From Corynebacterium tuberculostearicum (GTDB lineage Bacteria; Actinomycetota; Actinomycetes; Mycobacteriales; Mycobacteriaceae), in contig NZ_CP069791.1 in NCBI RefSeq assembly GCF_016894265.1, positions 248,001-312,000 of the forward strand: a stretch of 64,000 nucleotides of DNA, written 5' to 3'. Under the pieces are notes generated by a model. It had not been told where the DNA came from, did not search any database, and saw nothing but the letters and a program-made list of their open reading frames with translations. The position numbers and the translations under genes were made by a program. Shown piece after piece: positions 26,613 to 35,422 of the stretch; the first letter of the stretch is position 1, and the number at the start of each line of letters is the position of its first letter.

Positions 26613-27797
26613 ATGGCGGGCGACTATACGAGGCAGATCCCGCGGCGGGGTTTCGCGCTCGCGATGGCAGCGACCATTCTCATGATGGCGGCTGCCAGCG
26701 CGCCGTCGTTGTTCTACCCCCAGATCGCAGAACAGCTCGGACTCGTCCCCGTCGCCACCACACTCGTATTCGCGGTCTACACCTTCACCCTCCTGGCCGC
26801 GCTGCTCTACCTCGGACCGCTCTCCGATCACATCGGCCGACGTCCGGTCGTAACCGCCGGTTCCCTGGCGCTGGCACTCAGCCTGGCCATGTTCTGGTTC
26901 GCCGACAGCCTCGCGACACTCCTGGTCGCCCGCGCTCTGCAAGGACTCGCAGCGGGTCTGCTCATCCCGGCCCTGTCGGCGATGATGATCGACTTCGAGC
27001 CGCCGTCGCATCCGAACATCGCAGCCCTGTGGAACACGATCGGGCCGATGATCGGTCTCGGGACCGGGGCACTCGGTGCTGCGCTGCTCCTCGATCTCAC
27101 CCCCGAACCGACAGCTGCGGTCTTCGGCCCGCTCGTGCTCGCCTTCCTCACCGTGGCAGCGACGGTGTGGAGCACACCGGAACTGGTCCCCAAGACCCGG
27201 ATACGACGTGGCGACCTCCGCCCGCGGTTTATGGTGCCACTGCACCTGCGCCGCATGTTCACCGCCGGTGTGCCCGCGATTATCGCCGGGTGGGCGACCA
27301 ACGGACTCTTCCTCGCGCTCGGAGCCGGCCTCGTCGGCAGTGAGCTCGGGGGCTCCACGCACACCCACGCGGGCATCGTCATCTTCGCACTGGCGATCTC
27401 CGGAATCACCGCCTCGTCCGTCCTGCAGCGGCGTTCCGCCCGCACCATCAGCCTGTATGCGACCAGCGCCCTGGCATTCGGCACCGCAGCGAGCATCGTC
27501 GCCCTCGCACTCGGTTCCTACCCGGCCTACGTCGTGTCGGTCGCGATCGTCGGTTCCGGGTTCGGCACAGCGTTCCTCGGGGTGCTGCGCACACTCATGC
27601 CCCACACGGCATCGTCGGAACGCGCCGCCGTGATGGCTGTGATCTACACGGTCGCCTACCTGGCATTCGGCGTGCCCACCATCGTCGCCGGGTTGCTCGT
27701 GCCGGTACTCACCCTGTCAGGAACGATGACAGTCCTCGGTGCGATCATCATCGCCCTCAGCCTTGCAGCCACCGTCCTACGCCTGCGCATTCCTTAG
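26613..27797 (+). CDS. MFS transporter
   Basis: Integral membrane protein of 394 aa with about 12 hydrophobic segments. The motif-A-like loop LGPLSDHIGRRPVVTAGSL lies between the second and third segments, and ARALQGLAAGLLIPALSAMM follows. It starts 3 bases after the oxidoreductase gene and is thus cotranscribed. It belongs to the drug/proton antiporter type; the substrate is unknown, with a metal complex or siderophore possible in this setting. Confidence 0.82.
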   Translation: MAGDYTRQIPRRGFALAMAATILMMAAASAPSLFYPQIAEQLGLVPVATTLVFAVYTFTLLAALLYLGPLSDHIGRRPVVTAGSLALALSLAMFWFADSLATLLVARALQGLAAGLLIPALSAMMIDFEPPSHPNIAALWNTIGPMIGLGTGALGAALLLDLTPEPTAAVFGPLVLAFLTVAATVWSTPELVPKTRIRRGDLRPRFMVPLHLRRMFTAGVPAIIAGWATNGLFLALGAGLVGSELGGSTHTHAGIVIFALAISGITASSVLQRRSARTISLYATSALAFGTAASIVALALGSYPAYVVSVAIVGSGFGTAFLGVLRTLMPHTASSERAAVMAVIYTVAYLAFGVPTIVAGLLVPVLTLSGTMTVLGAIIIALSLAATVLRLRIP

Positions 27798-27886
27798 CCG
27801 GCCGCAGATCCGGCAGAGACTGACGACTTCTCCGAACTCCCCACCGACTCTCGCCGCCGAACCGCACCCGACCAAGAAGAGCAGCC

Positions 27887-28216
27887 ATGACCTATGCGAT
27901 CGCGCTTCCCTGCGCGGACGTCAAGGACCGCGCCTGCATCGACGAATGTCCTGTCGACTGCATCTACGAGGGCGAACGCTCGCTCTACATCCATCCCGAC
28001 GAATGCGTTGACTGCGGAGCCTGCGAACCGGTTTGTCCCGTCGAGGCCATCTACTACGAAGACGACCTGCCCGACGAATGGTCTGACTACTACAAGGCCA
28101 ACGTCGAGTTCTTCGACGAATTTGGTTCTCCCGGTGGAGCCGCGAAGATCGGACCGGCGGGCTTCGACCATCCCCTCATCGCCGCATTGCCCATCCAACA
28201 TGAGCAGTCCCTCTGA
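27887..28216 (+). CDS. Ferredoxin, FdxA-like
   Basis: Iron-sulfur protein of 109 aa. Cysteines at the start ([17 protein letters not shown]) and the second cluster [16 protein letters not shown] fit a two-cluster bacterial ferredoxin (7Fe or 8Fe). The C-terminal 50 residues, acidic and with [13 protein letters not shown], resemble the tail of actinobacterial FdxA. It may accept electrons from the oxidoreductase at 25464. It precedes a CsoR box that starts the next unit. Confidence 0.88.
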   Translation: MTYAIALPCADVKDRACIDECPVDCIYEGERSLYIHPDECVDCGACEPVCPVEAIYYEDDLPDEWSDYYKANVEFFDEFGSPGGAAKIGPAGFDHPLIAALPIQHEQSL

Positions 28217-28267
28217 GAAGGACAATTCGATCGATTCACGCCGGTACAACGCGCAATCCTTGACTAG

Positions 28268-28282
28268 TACCCCTGGGGGGTA
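28268..28282 (+). promoter_or_regulatory. CsoR-like operator before the YdhK-like gene
   Basis: TACCCCTGGGGGGTA, an inverted repeat of the CsoR type, lies 32 bases before the start of the lipoprotein gene, with TATAGGGTAG right after it. It should make the lipoprotein and CopB-type ATPase copper-inducible. Confidence 0.75.
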
Positions 28283-28313
28283 TAGGGTAGGTGTCATGAT
28301 GAAAGGAGCTGAC

Positions 28314-28922
28314 ATGCAGAGGAGACTGCGAGCAGGGCTGGCAGCAGGAGTGCTCGGAGTGACACTCGTGCTCGCCGGTTGCAGCAGCGGAGCAGACGAA
28401 GACCAGCAGACCGACCCTTCGGCTACTGAGGAGCAGGGCCACGGCGGCGACAATGCAGAAAGCGGAGATGAGGAAATGGATCACTCGATGGAGCACCCGA
28501 TGGACGGCGGACCGGCACCCGAGGGTATCGCCGAAGCCAGTGACCCCACATACCCGGTCGGCACAGAGGTACAGCTCACGGCCGACCACATGGAAGGCAT
28601 GGACGGTGCGACAGCGACGATCTCCGGCGCATTCGACACGTACACGTACTCCGTGAACTACACTAACGCAGGTGGCGGCGACCCCGTCACGGACCACAAG
28701 TGGGTCGTGCAGGAAGAAATCGAGGATGCCGGCGACGAGCGCCTGACCGATGGCACAGCGGTGACGCTGCTCGCCAAGCACATGGAGGGCATGGAGGGCG
28801 CGAGGGCCACCATCGCTTCGTCCACCGATGAGACGGTCTACATGGTCGACTACGAGACGGACGGCATGAAGATGACGAACCACAAGTGGGTCGTCGAGAG
28901 CGAGATCCAACCAGCGCCCTGA
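28314..28922 (+). CDS. YdhK-family (DUF1541) lipoprotein
   Basis: Exported lipoprotein of 202 aa. The start at 28314 follows GAAAGGAGCTGAC; signal peptide and lipobox are LGVTLVLAGC. Next comes an acidic, Met/His-rich linker (MDHSMEHPMDGG), a likely copper-binding tract. Two DUF1541 repeats follow, each with HMEGM(D/E)GA and NHKWVV or DHKWVV. Family members are found in copper and metal clusters; biochemical role not defined. Upstream ATGs at 28296 and 28299 are in frame but poorly placed. Confidence 0.85.
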   Translation: MQRRLRAGLAAGVLGVTLVLAGCSSGADEDQQTDPSATEEQGHGGDNAESGDEEMDHSMEHPMDGGPAPEGIAEASDPTYPVGTEVQLTADHMEGMDGATATISGAFDTYTYSVNYTNAGGGDPVTDHKWVVQEEIEDAGDERLTDGTAVTLLAKHMEGMEGARATIASSTDETVYMVDYETDGMKMTNHKWVVESEIQPAP

Positions 28923-28985
28923 GCCGACGTTCGCTTGCCCGGCGACCGGGTGAGCGGCATGGCTCGATGACGAAGGAGAAGAACG

Positions 28986-31223
28986 ATGACGGACCCGAAC
29001 TCACACCAGCACCACGGTCACGGAACCGATGCACCCGCTCACGGCGAGCATCACCACGGGTCTGTGTCCGCACACGCCTCGGCGGAGGCGCACGGCACGC
29101 ACGAGGGCCAGCACACTGGACACCAGGGCCACGCCATGAACCACGGGCAGCACTCAGACCACACGGGCCTCGATGAGAACGGTGTCCACGGAGATCACAG
29201 CGGCCATGGCGGCCACGGAGATCACAGCGGCCATGGCGGCCACGGGGACCACGTTGGCCAGTTCCGCCGGCTGTTTTGGATCAACCTCGTCATCGCCATC
29301 CCCGCGGTCACCCTCTCGCCGATGTTCTCCATGCTGCTGGGCTACGAGGTCCCCGGCTGGGCGGGCTGGGTCGCCGCGGTACTGGGCACCGTCATGTACG
29401 TCTGGGGCGGCAGGCCCTTCCTCACCGGCGCCGTCAGCGAGTTGAAGTCCCGCAAGCCCGGGATGATGCTGCTCATCGCTCTGGCGATCACGGTGGCCTT
29501 CTTCGCCTCCTGGGCCGCGACCCTCGGGCTTGTCCATCACGAGCTGGAGTTCTGGTGGGAGCTGGCGCTGCTGATCGTGATCATGCTGCTGGGCCACTGG
29601 ATCGAGATGCGCTCCCTGGCCCAGACCACCTCGGCGCTCGACTCGTTGGCTGCACTGCTGCCCGACGAGGCCGAGCGCGTCGAGGGCGAGAACGTCGTTA
29701 AGGTGGCCCCAGCCGACCTCGTTGTGGGTGACGTCGTGATCGTGCGCCCCGGCGGCAGCGTTCCGGCCGACGGCACCATCGTCGACGGCCGCGCCGACAT
29801 GGACGAGTCCATGATCACCGGCGAGTCCCGCCCGGTCTCTCGGGGCGAGGGCGAGACAGCTACCGCCGGCACCGTCGCCACCGACTCCGGCCTGCGGGTG
29901 AAAATCACCGCCACCGGCGACGACACCGCCCTGGCCGGGATCAACCGGCTCGTCACCGAGGCCCAGAACTCCTCCTCCCGCGCCCAGCGGATCGCCGACA
30001 AGGCCGCGGCCTGGCTGTTCTGGTTCGCTCTCGGCGCGGCGCTGGTCACCGCTGTCGTCTGGACGCTCATCGGCATGCCCGACGAGGCCGTGGTCCGTAC
30101 CATCACCGTACTCGTCATCGCCTGCCCCCACGCCCTCGGCCTGGCGATCCCGCTCGTGGTCTCCATCGCCACCGAGCGCGCCGCCCGCGGCGGCGTGCTG
30201 GTCAAGGACCGCCTCGCCCTGGAGTCGATGCGGCAGGTCGACGCAGTGCTCTTCGACAAGACCGGCACACTGACCAAGGGCGAGCCCACCGTCACCGGCG
30301 TCGAACCGACCGGCGACCTCGACGCCGACCAGGTCCTCGCCCTCGCGGCCTCGGCCGAGGCCGACAGCGAGCACCCGCTCGCCAAGGCCATCGTCGCCGC
30401 CGCCAAGGACAAGGGCCTCGCCCTTCAGCAGGCCAGCGGCTTCTCATCCTCGCCCGCCGTCGGAGTCACCGCGACTGTCGCCGGCCAGGAGGTCCGCGTC
30501 GGCGGCCCCCGGCTGCTTGAGGAGACCGGCCAGCACGAGGTCGGCACAGCCGAGGAATGGCGTTCTGAGGGCGCGATCATCCTGCACGTCCTCCGCGACG
30601 GCCAGGTGGTCGGCGGCCTCAAGCTCGCCGACGAGATCCGCCCCGAATCCCGCAACGCCGTCGACGCCCTCCACGCCCTGAGCGTCGAGGTCGTCATGAT
30701 CACCGGCGACGCCGAGGCCGTGGCGAACGAGGTCGGACGGGAGCTCGGCATCGACCGCGTCTTCGCCGGCGTCCGCCCCGAGGACAAGTCCGCCAAGGTC
30801 GCCCAACTGCAGCACGAGGGCAAGAAGGTCGCCATGGTCGGCGACGGCGTCAACGACGCCCCGGCACTGGCCCAGGCCGACGTCGGCATCGCGATCGGCG
30901 CCGGCACCGATGTCGCCATCGCCTCGGCCGGGGTGATCCTGGCCAGCTCCGACCCCCGGTCGGTGCTCTCCATCATCCAGCTCTCACGACGCGCATACGG
31001 TAAGATGAAGCAGAACCTGTGGTGGGCCGCCGGATACAACCTCATCTCCGTGCCGCTTGCGGCCGGCATCCTGGCACCGGTGGGATTCGTCCTGCCAATG
31101 TCGATCGGCGCGATCCTGATGTCGGCCTCCACCGTGGTCGTCGCGCTCAACGCCCAACTCCTGCGGCGCATCGACCTCACACCCGAAGCCAGCACGCGTT
31201 CCGTCCTGGAACGCCAGAAGTAA
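28986..31223 (+). CDS. copB: CopB-type P1B ATPase (CPH motif)
   Basis: Metal efflux ATPase of 745 aa. There is no HMA domain; the first 95 residues are a His-rich metal-binding tail with repeated DHSGHGGHG units. The transmembrane motif is CPHALGLAIPLV (about residue 379), which marks the CopB group (P1B-3, Cu(II)/Cu(I)/Ag). Phosphorylation site DKTGTLTKGEP and hinge [10 protein letters not shown] are intact. With CopA the strain has two copper pumps. The gene precedes the second CsoR regulator. Confidence 0.94.
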   Translation: MTDPNSHQHHGHGTDAPAHGEHHHGSVSAHASAEAHGTHEGQHTGHQGHAMNHGQHSDHTGLDENGVHGDHSGHGGHGDHSGHGGHGDHVGQFRRLFWINLVIAIPAVTLSPMFSMLLGYEVPGWAGWVAAVLGTVMYVWGGRPFLTGAVSELKSRKPGMMLLIALAITVAFFASWAATLGLVHHELEFWWELALLIVIMLLGHWIEMRSLAQTTSALDSLAALLPDEAERVEGENVVKVAPADLVVGDVVIVRPGGSVPADGTIVDGRADMDESMITGESRPVSRGEGETATAGTVATDSGLRVKITATGDDTALAGINRLVTEAQNSSSRAQRIADKAAAWLFWFALGAALVTAVVWTLIGMPDEAVVRTITVLVIACPHALGLAIPLVVSIATERAARGGVLVKDRLALESMRQVDAVLFDKTGTLTKGEPTVTGVEPTGDLDADQVLALAASAEADSEHPLAKAIVAAAKDKGLALQQASGFSSSPAVGVTATVAGQEVRVGGPRLLEETGQHEVGTAEEWRSEGAIILHVLRDGQVVGGLKLADEIRPESRNAVDALHALSVEVVMITGDAEAVANEVGRELGIDRVFAGVRPEDKSAKVAQLQHEGKKVAMVGDGVNDAPALAQADVGIAIGAGTDVAIASAGVILASSDPRSVLSIIQLSRRAYGKMKQNLWWAAGYNLISVPLAAGILAPVGFVLPMSIGAILMSASTVVVALNAQLLRRIDLTPEASTRSVLERQK

Positions 31224-31233
31224 GGACATGCCC

Positions 31234-31539
31234 ATGTCTGTCGACACCGATTCTCATCAGCACGGATACATCAACGACAAGGAGCGCTACCTCGGCCGTA
31301 TGAAGCGCATTGAGGGTCAAGCCCGAGGGATCGCGAAGATGATCGATGAAGAGAAATACTGCATCGACATCCTCACCCAGGTATCCGCCCTGACCCGCGC
31401 CCTCCAGGGGGTCGCGACCGGTCTACTCGACGATCATCTCAAGCACTGTGTGCTCGACGCAGCGAAGCTCAGCGACGAGGCGGCCGTCGAGAAGATACAG
31501 GAAGTCACCGACGCCATCAACCGACTCGTCCGCTCCTAA
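31234..31539 (+). CDS. CsoR-family copper-sensing repressor 2
   Basis: Second DUF156 repressor, 101 aa, with RMKRIEGQARGIAKMIDEEKYC and LLDDHLKHCVLDA: Cys43, His68 and Cys72 form the Cu(I) set. I chose the ATG at 31234, seven bases from TAAGGA; the ATG at 31228 is too close. It is clearly related to the CsoR at 25063, and the two probably read the same boxes. It is coupled to the CopB-type ATPase gene. Confidence 0.9.
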   Translation: MSVDTDSHQHGYINDKERYLGRMKRIEGQARGIAKMIDEEKYCIDILTQVSALTRALQGVATGLLDDHLKHCVLDAAKLSDEAAVEKIQEVTDAINRLVRS

Positions 31540-31605
31540 TCCCGGACCCCGAGGCCGCGTTCCAGGACACGGCGGGAAGCCCTCACGACGCCCTCCACGC
31601 CTGAT

Positions 31606-32277
31606 CCTCACCGACACGCCGTCCGCCCGCGATGCGCCCACTTTCGCTCAACGGGCCAGGCGAGCCGGCGCCCACGGCGTGCGCTTGCAGGCCGCGGCCG
31701 GGCTGCTGCGCATGAGTGCGGTGTACCAACGCCCCGTGGTCCGCTCGACCGCACCCCTACGATCCTCGTCCTTCGCACGCTCCATTCCGACCCCGAGCTG
31801 CAGTGCGACGTCACCGTCGAAACCCTGACCGCGACCGTCGACCCCCTGTCCCTCGAACTGCCGGAGACCTCGCTGGCACCCGCTTGGACCAGCGTCGAAC
31901 CCCCACAACACGGGTGGAGATACATTGCGGACGTGTCCAGTCTGACGCTGATGCGTAGCGTCCGTGCCGGCATCGAGGCCGTGGCCCAAGCACTTCCCGA
32001 CAAACCCGGCGACGATGTCGCCCGCAAGATCCGGGGCATGGTCTGGGGCACCCCGGACACAGCCCTCGCGTCGCTGCCACAAGGCGTCGCGTTCGCCGCC
32101 TACGTCTTCGGGTTCCTCAGCTCCGAAGGAGAGGCCGCGATCTCCACCGCCGGCCGCTGGACGCGGTTGACCCTTCCGACTGGACACGTACTCCTGCGCG
32201 GACCCGTCGTCTCTGGCCTCACCTCAATCCGCCGCACCCGGCCACGCGTCTCCGAGTCCTTCAAACCAATCGGATAA
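31606..32277 (+). pseudogene. Unrecognised coding region with a frameshift
   Basis: Coding-like sequence in two frames. Frame one gives DAPTFAQRARRAGAHGV and GLLRMSAVYQRP up to about 31760. Frame two continues with ILVLRTLHSDPELQCDV through WRYIADVSSLTLMRSVRAG to LPTGHVLLRGPV and a stop at 32277. The change of frame suggests a broken gene of roughly 200 codons. I do not recognise the protein; a shorter gene from GTG or ATG near 31933 is the alternative. Confidence 0.35.
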
Positions 32278-32284
32278 TACTTGA

Positions 32285-32299
32285 TACCCCATAGGGGTA
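32285..32299 (+). promoter_or_regulatory. CsoR-like operator before the AhpD-like unit
   Basis: TACCCCATAGGGGTA is a perfect palindrome around a single central base, of the CsoR-operator type, 20 bases before the small ORF at 32319. AGGGTAGGAT follows as a possible -10 region. Confidence 0.75.
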
Positions 32300-32318
32300 A
32301 AGGGTAGGATTGGTGACT

Positions 32319-32498
32319 ATGAGAGAGGCTGAACACGCGCACGCCACGTATGACACACCGCACCTGGATGCGGCCGGGATCGTGAGTCGGCAGCAACGCG
32401 AGTCCGGCGACTTCTACCTATTGACCGGTGTACATGCCGGGCATCAGCAGCAGGAACGCATCCCTGCGGGTTCAACCTCGAACTCGCGACCAAACTGA
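32319..32498 (+). CDS. Small hypothetical protein under a CsoR box
   Basis: A 59-residue frame rich in His (EAEHAHATYDTPHLD and TGVHAGHQQQ), with no known domain. It lies between a CsoR box and the AhpD-like gene, 13 bases before the latter. The His content fits a metal-related peptide, but coding is not proven; it could be a leader. Confidence 0.35.
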   Translation: MREAEHAHATYDTPHLDAAGIVSRQQRESGDFYLLTGVHAGHQQQERIPAGSTSNSRPN

Positions 32499-32511
32499 CT
32501 AAGGAGGCATT

Positions 32512-33030
32512 ATGCCCCGTTTTTCCCGATTGACCCCTGAGACCGCAGTGGGGAGCTCACGAGACTTGCTCGGCGATCTCGTCGAGCGGCACGGCGAGGT
32601 CGGAGACATGGTCTCGACGATGGCGCATTCCCCGGCGGTGCTCGGCGGTTATCTCCAGCTGAGCAAAGCCATGCGTCGCGCCAAGCTCGACCGCAAGGTC
32701 AGCGAGCTCGTTTCGATCGCCGTGCAGTCGCAGCAAGGATGCGGAATGTGCCTGGCCTCGCACATCAGCGCGGCACGATCACTCGGGGTCAGCGATAACG
32801 AGATCGCACTCGCCCAGCAGGGTACGGCGATGACCGGCCCGGTCGCGGCGATGATCGCGCTCGGCCTCCAGGTCTACCGTGAGCCTGCGTCGATCACCGA
32901 CGAGCAGATCGACGAGCTTCGGGGGTTCGGGTACAGCGACCGTGAGATCTCTGATGTCGTCGGGGTCGTGTCGCTGAACATTCTCACCGGCGCCTTCAAC
33001 CTGGTTGCCGGCCTCACGCCGGGCGACTGA
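32512..33030 (+). CDS. AhpD-like carboxymuconolactone decarboxylase family protein
   Basis: Protein of 172 aa with the CMD/AhpD core: LDRKVSELVSIAVQSQQGCGMCLASHISAARSLGVSDNEI. The CxxC followed by His (GCGMCLASH) is the peroxidase/thiol site of AhpD-type proteins. It probably handles peroxide or disulfide stress that goes with copper. AAGGAGGC precedes the ATG. It is in the CsoR-box unit at 32285, upstream of the tRNA-like gene. Confidence 0.85.
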   Translation: MPRFSRLTPETAVGSSRDLLGDLVERHGEVGDMVSTMAHSPAVLGGYLQLSKAMRRAKLDRKVSELVSIAVQSQQGCGMCLASHISAARSLGVSDNEIALAQQGTAMTGPVAAMIALGLQVYREPASITDEQIDELRGFGYSDREISDVVGVVSLNILTGAFNLVAGLTPGD

Positions 33031-33045
33031 TCTTGCCGGCGACTT

Positions 33046-33119
33046 GGCGCCTTGGCCGAGAGGATAGGCAGCGGTCTGCAAAACCTTGTACACGGGTTCG
33101 AGTCCCGTAGGCACCTCCA
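33046..33119 (+). tRNA. tRNA-Cys (GCA)-like gene inside the copper island
   Basis: A 74-base cloverleaf including an encoded CCA. The acceptor GGCGCCT pairs with AGGCACC (one mismatch). The anticodon loop is CTGCAAA (anticodon GCA) on the stem GCGGT/ACCTT (one mismatch), and the T arm is CGGGTTCGAGTCCCG. It is close to actinobacterial tRNA-Cys but with stem defects, so it may be a decayed or mobile copy. Chromosomal tRNA genes are common integration sites, yet this one sits between metal genes. Confidence 0.75.
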
Positions 33120-33240
33120 CTTTCCGCCGAATCCAATAAGGCACGCGTCGCAGGAAGCGGGCAGTCCACCCTCGGGCGCGCCGGAACCTCTGAGCTTCAT
33201 TTCGCATCGAGCGACAGATCACACTCGACAATATCGTCAT

Positions 33241-33261
33241 AGAGCGATATAATCGCTATAT
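33241..33261 (+). promoter_or_regulatory. ArsR-type operator before the metal repressor gene
   Basis: AGCGATATAATCGCT (33243-33257) is a near-perfect inverted repeat and another ATATCG half-site lies 5-10 bases upstream. It directly abuts the start of the ArsR-family gene at 33260, as expected for autoregulation. Confidence 0.65.
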
Positions 33262-33649
33262 GACTATGAATCAACAAGAGGGGGCAACCCTCGACGAGGT
33301 GGCGACAGCAGCGTACGCCCACCTGTTCCAGGCATTTGCAGAACCGACGAGGTTGGCGATCGTGCAGCACCTCGCCTCGGGCGAGCACCGGGTCCGCGAT
33401 CTGGTCGAGCACATGGGCCTGGCCCAGTCCACGGTAAGCAAACATGTCGGCTTTCTCGTTGAGTGCGGCCTGGCGACGATGCGCCCGGAAGGGCGCTCCA
33501 CCTGGTACTCGCTGACACAGCCCGAACTCCTGCGTACCCTCGTCGCCGCTGCCGAATGCCTCCTCGATGCCACCGGCACGCAGGCCCTGCTCTGCACGCA
33601 CCTGCGACTCCCACATACCCACCACGCGACAGATACGGAGAAGAAGTAG
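33260..33649 (+). CDS. ArsR/SmtB-family metal-sensing repressor
   Basis: DNA-binding repressor of 129 aa with the winged-helix core LFQAFAEPTRLAIVQHLASGEH, DLVEHMGLAQSTVSKHVGFLVECGL and RPEGRSTWYSL. Three cysteines (in VECGLA, AAECLLD and LLCTHL) and His-rich C-terminal residues (HLRLPHTHHATD) could bind Cd, Pb or Zn, as in CmtR-type sensors. It is followed after 2 bases by a CDF exporter gene, which it probably controls through the operator at 33241. Confidence 0.88.
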   Translation: MTMNQQEGATLDEVATAAYAHLFQAFAEPTRLAIVQHLASGEHRVRDLVEHMGLAQSTVSKHVGFLVECGLATMRPEGRSTWYSLTQPELLRTLVAAAECLLDATGTQALLCTHLRLPHTHHATDTEKK

Positions 33650-33651
33650 AC

Positions 33652-34593
33652 ATGGGCGCAGGACACAATCACGGCCCCGCAGCCAGCGAGACCGGGCACC
33701 CTGGAGATTTCCGCAAGAAACTCTGGATCGCATTCTCGATCACCGCGACGATCGTCGTCGCCCAGGCCATCGGCTCGGTCATCACCGGCAGCCTCGCACT
33801 GCTAACCGACACCGCCCATGCCATCACCGATGCCGTCGGCCTACTGGTCGCACTGATCGCCGGGACGCTGATGCTCAAGCCCGCCAACTCCAAGCGCACC
33901 TGGGGGTTCCGACGTATCGAGGTGATCGCAGCCCTCGGACAGTCGGCACTGCTGCTGGTGGTGGGCACGTACGCCGCCATCGAAGGAATCCGGCGACTGT
34001 TCGAGCCGCCGGAGGTGCCCGCAAGCGAACTGCTGATCTTCGGCATCATCGGCCTGGTCGCGAACATCATCGCCATCACCATCCTCGCCTCCAGCCGCGG
34101 TTCGAACTTCAACATGCGTGCCGCGTTCCTCGAAGTCCTCAACGACGCCCTCGGCTCACTCGGAGTGATCATCGCGGCGATCGTGATCTCCACGACCGGG
34201 TTCATGCAGGCCGACGCCATCGCCGGACTGTTCATCGCCACCCTGATCGTGCCTCGCGCGTTCAAGCTGATGCGCGAGACCACCGGCGTCCTCATGGAGT
34301 TCACTCCTAAGGGCCTCGACCTCGACAAAGTCCGCTCACACATCCTCGAACTCGACCACGTCCAGGATGTTCATGATCTGCACGCCTCCACTGTGGCGAC
34401 CGGCCTACCGACCCTGACCGCCCACGTCGTCGTCGACGACGAATGCTTCACCGACGGTCATGCCGCCCAGATGCTCCAAGAGATCAAAGACTGCGTCGCA
34501 GGACACTTCGAGGTCTCCGTCCATCACGCAACCTTCCAGATCGAGACCGAGCACATTGCCGAACATGAACCGGAAGTCAGCAAGCACGACTGA
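33652..34593 (+). CDS. Cation diffusion facilitator (CDF) metal exporter
   Basis: Membrane exporter of 313 aa for divalent cations such as Zn or Cd, driven by proton exchange. The start MGAGHNHGP is His-containing. Six hydrophobic segments are visible. TDTAHAITDA in segment 2 holds the metal-site Asp/His/Asp pattern; segment 5 reads EVLNDALGSLG, with Asn where many ZitB/CzcD proteins have His. The C-terminal cytoplasmic domain contains QDVHDLHASTVATGLPTLTAHVVVD. Coupled to the ArsR-family gene. Confidence 0.9.
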   Translation: MGAGHNHGPAASETGHPGDFRKKLWIAFSITATIVVAQAIGSVITGSLALLTDTAHAITDAVGLLVALIAGTLMLKPANSKRTWGFRRIEVIAALGQSALLLVVGTYAAIEGIRRLFEPPEVPASELLIFGIIGLVANIIAITILASSRGSNFNMRAAFLEVLNDALGSLGVIIAAIVISTTGFMQADAIAGLFIATLIVPRAFKLMRETTGVLMEFTPKGLDLDKVRSHILELDHVQDVHDLHASTVATGLPTLTAHVVVDDECFTDGHAAQMLQEIKDCVAGHFEVSVHHATFQIETEHIAEHEPEVSKHD

Positions 34594-34655
34594 ACGCAGC
34601 GCCCCCTCCCGGGCTCGTACCGGGCGGGGCGCTTCCGCATCACACAGGTAGGCAC

Positions 34656-34670
34656 TACCCCTATGGGGTA
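34656..34670 (+). promoter_or_regulatory. CsoR-like operator before cueP
   Basis: TACCCCTATGGGGTA, a perfect inverted repeat around one central base, of the CsoR type. It lies 43 bases before the cueP start. Confidence 0.78.
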
Positions 34671-34713
34671 CTATGGCCAATTGGCACCACGGGCAGGCAC
34701 GAGAAGGAATCCC

Positions 34714-35328
34714 ATGAAAAACCTCAGGTCATTGCCGAAGTACGGCGGGAAGAAAACCGCTGCAACCACCGTCGTGATCGGCGCTTTCCTGCTCACCGGA
34801 TGCGCGGCCGCCAACGACTCACCCTCAGCCACCTCGGCCAGCGGAGCCGAGATTCTTGTCGAGAATGGTCTCGAAGGCCTCGACGTGCGGGAGCTGGTCG
34901 AAACGCTCGATGCGATCCCGCTGGACGATCGCACGGAGACCTTGACCACGTCGATCACTGCGGAGATGGTCACGCTCACTGATCAGCACGAGCACGCGAC
35001 AGAGGTGCGGTTGCCCAGTGACGAGATCTACGTATCCGTTGCCCCGTATCGGTCGCAGACCCATGATTGCTACTACCACAGCCCGACCGGATGCCTGGGC
35101 GAGCTGCGCAACGCAGACGTGGCCGTAACGGTGACGGATGCGACGACCGGCGAGACGATCGTCGACGAGGAGTTGAGAACCCTCGACAACGGCTTCGTCG
35201 GGATCTGGCTGCCCCGAGGCATCGAGACATCGATCTCGATCACCCACGACGGCCAGACCGTCACCTCCGAACTTTCGACCGTCGGCGACGATGCGCAAAC
35301 CTGCCTGACCACGATGCGACTGGTCTAA
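34714..35328 (+). CDS. cueP: CueP-family copper-binding lipoprotein
   Basis: Exported lipoprotein of 204 aa: lipobox IGAFLLTGC, then a CueP domain with the acidic/helical start VRELVETLDAIPLDDR, SVAPYRSQTHDCYYHSPTGCLGEL (cysteines and histidines that can bind Cu) and a last Cys in DDAQTCLTTMRL. In Salmonella CueP holds copper in the periplasm; here it would act at the outer face of the membrane. GAGAAGGAATCCC precedes the ATG, and a CsoR box controls it. Confidence 0.9.
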   Translation: MKNLRSLPKYGGKKTAATTVVIGAFLLTGCAAANDSPSATSASGAEILVENGLEGLDVRELVETLDAIPLDDRTETLTTSITAEMVTLTDQHEHATEVRLPSDEIYVSVAPYRSQTHDCYYHSPTGCLGELRNADVAVTVTDATTGETIVDEELRTLDNGFVGIWLPRGIETSISITHDGQTVTSELSTVGDDAQTCLTTMRLV

Positions 35329-35345
35329 AACTAGCACCACGGGAA

Positions 35346-35360
35346 TACCCCCACCGGGTA
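35346..35360 (+). promoter_or_regulatory. CsoR-like operator before thioredoxin
   Basis: TACCCCCACCGGGTA, a slightly imperfect CsoR-type inverted repeat, 62 bases before the thioredoxin start. GGAAGGAAAG is the ribosome binding site further down. Confidence 0.65.
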
Positions 35361-35422
35361 GGGTGTTGTGATGTGCGCGCGGTCTATCGCACGCGACGTG
35401 TAATAGGAAGGAAAGCAGTCCC

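Noticed and set aside
26157..27605. A 482-codon minus-strand frame opposite the MFS gene
   Set aside because: Low-complexity His/Arg/Glu-rich translation typical of the antisense of GC-rich genes; the plus strand has a clear MFS protein.
29180..29250. Repeated GGAGATCACAGCGGCCATGG units as a DNA repeat element
   Set aside because: They encode the DHSGHGGHG metal-binding repeats in the copB N-terminus, so the protein explains them.
29154..30374. A 406-codon minus-strand frame opposite copB
   Set aside because: Antisense of a fully supported P-type ATPase; no ribosome binding site or motif.
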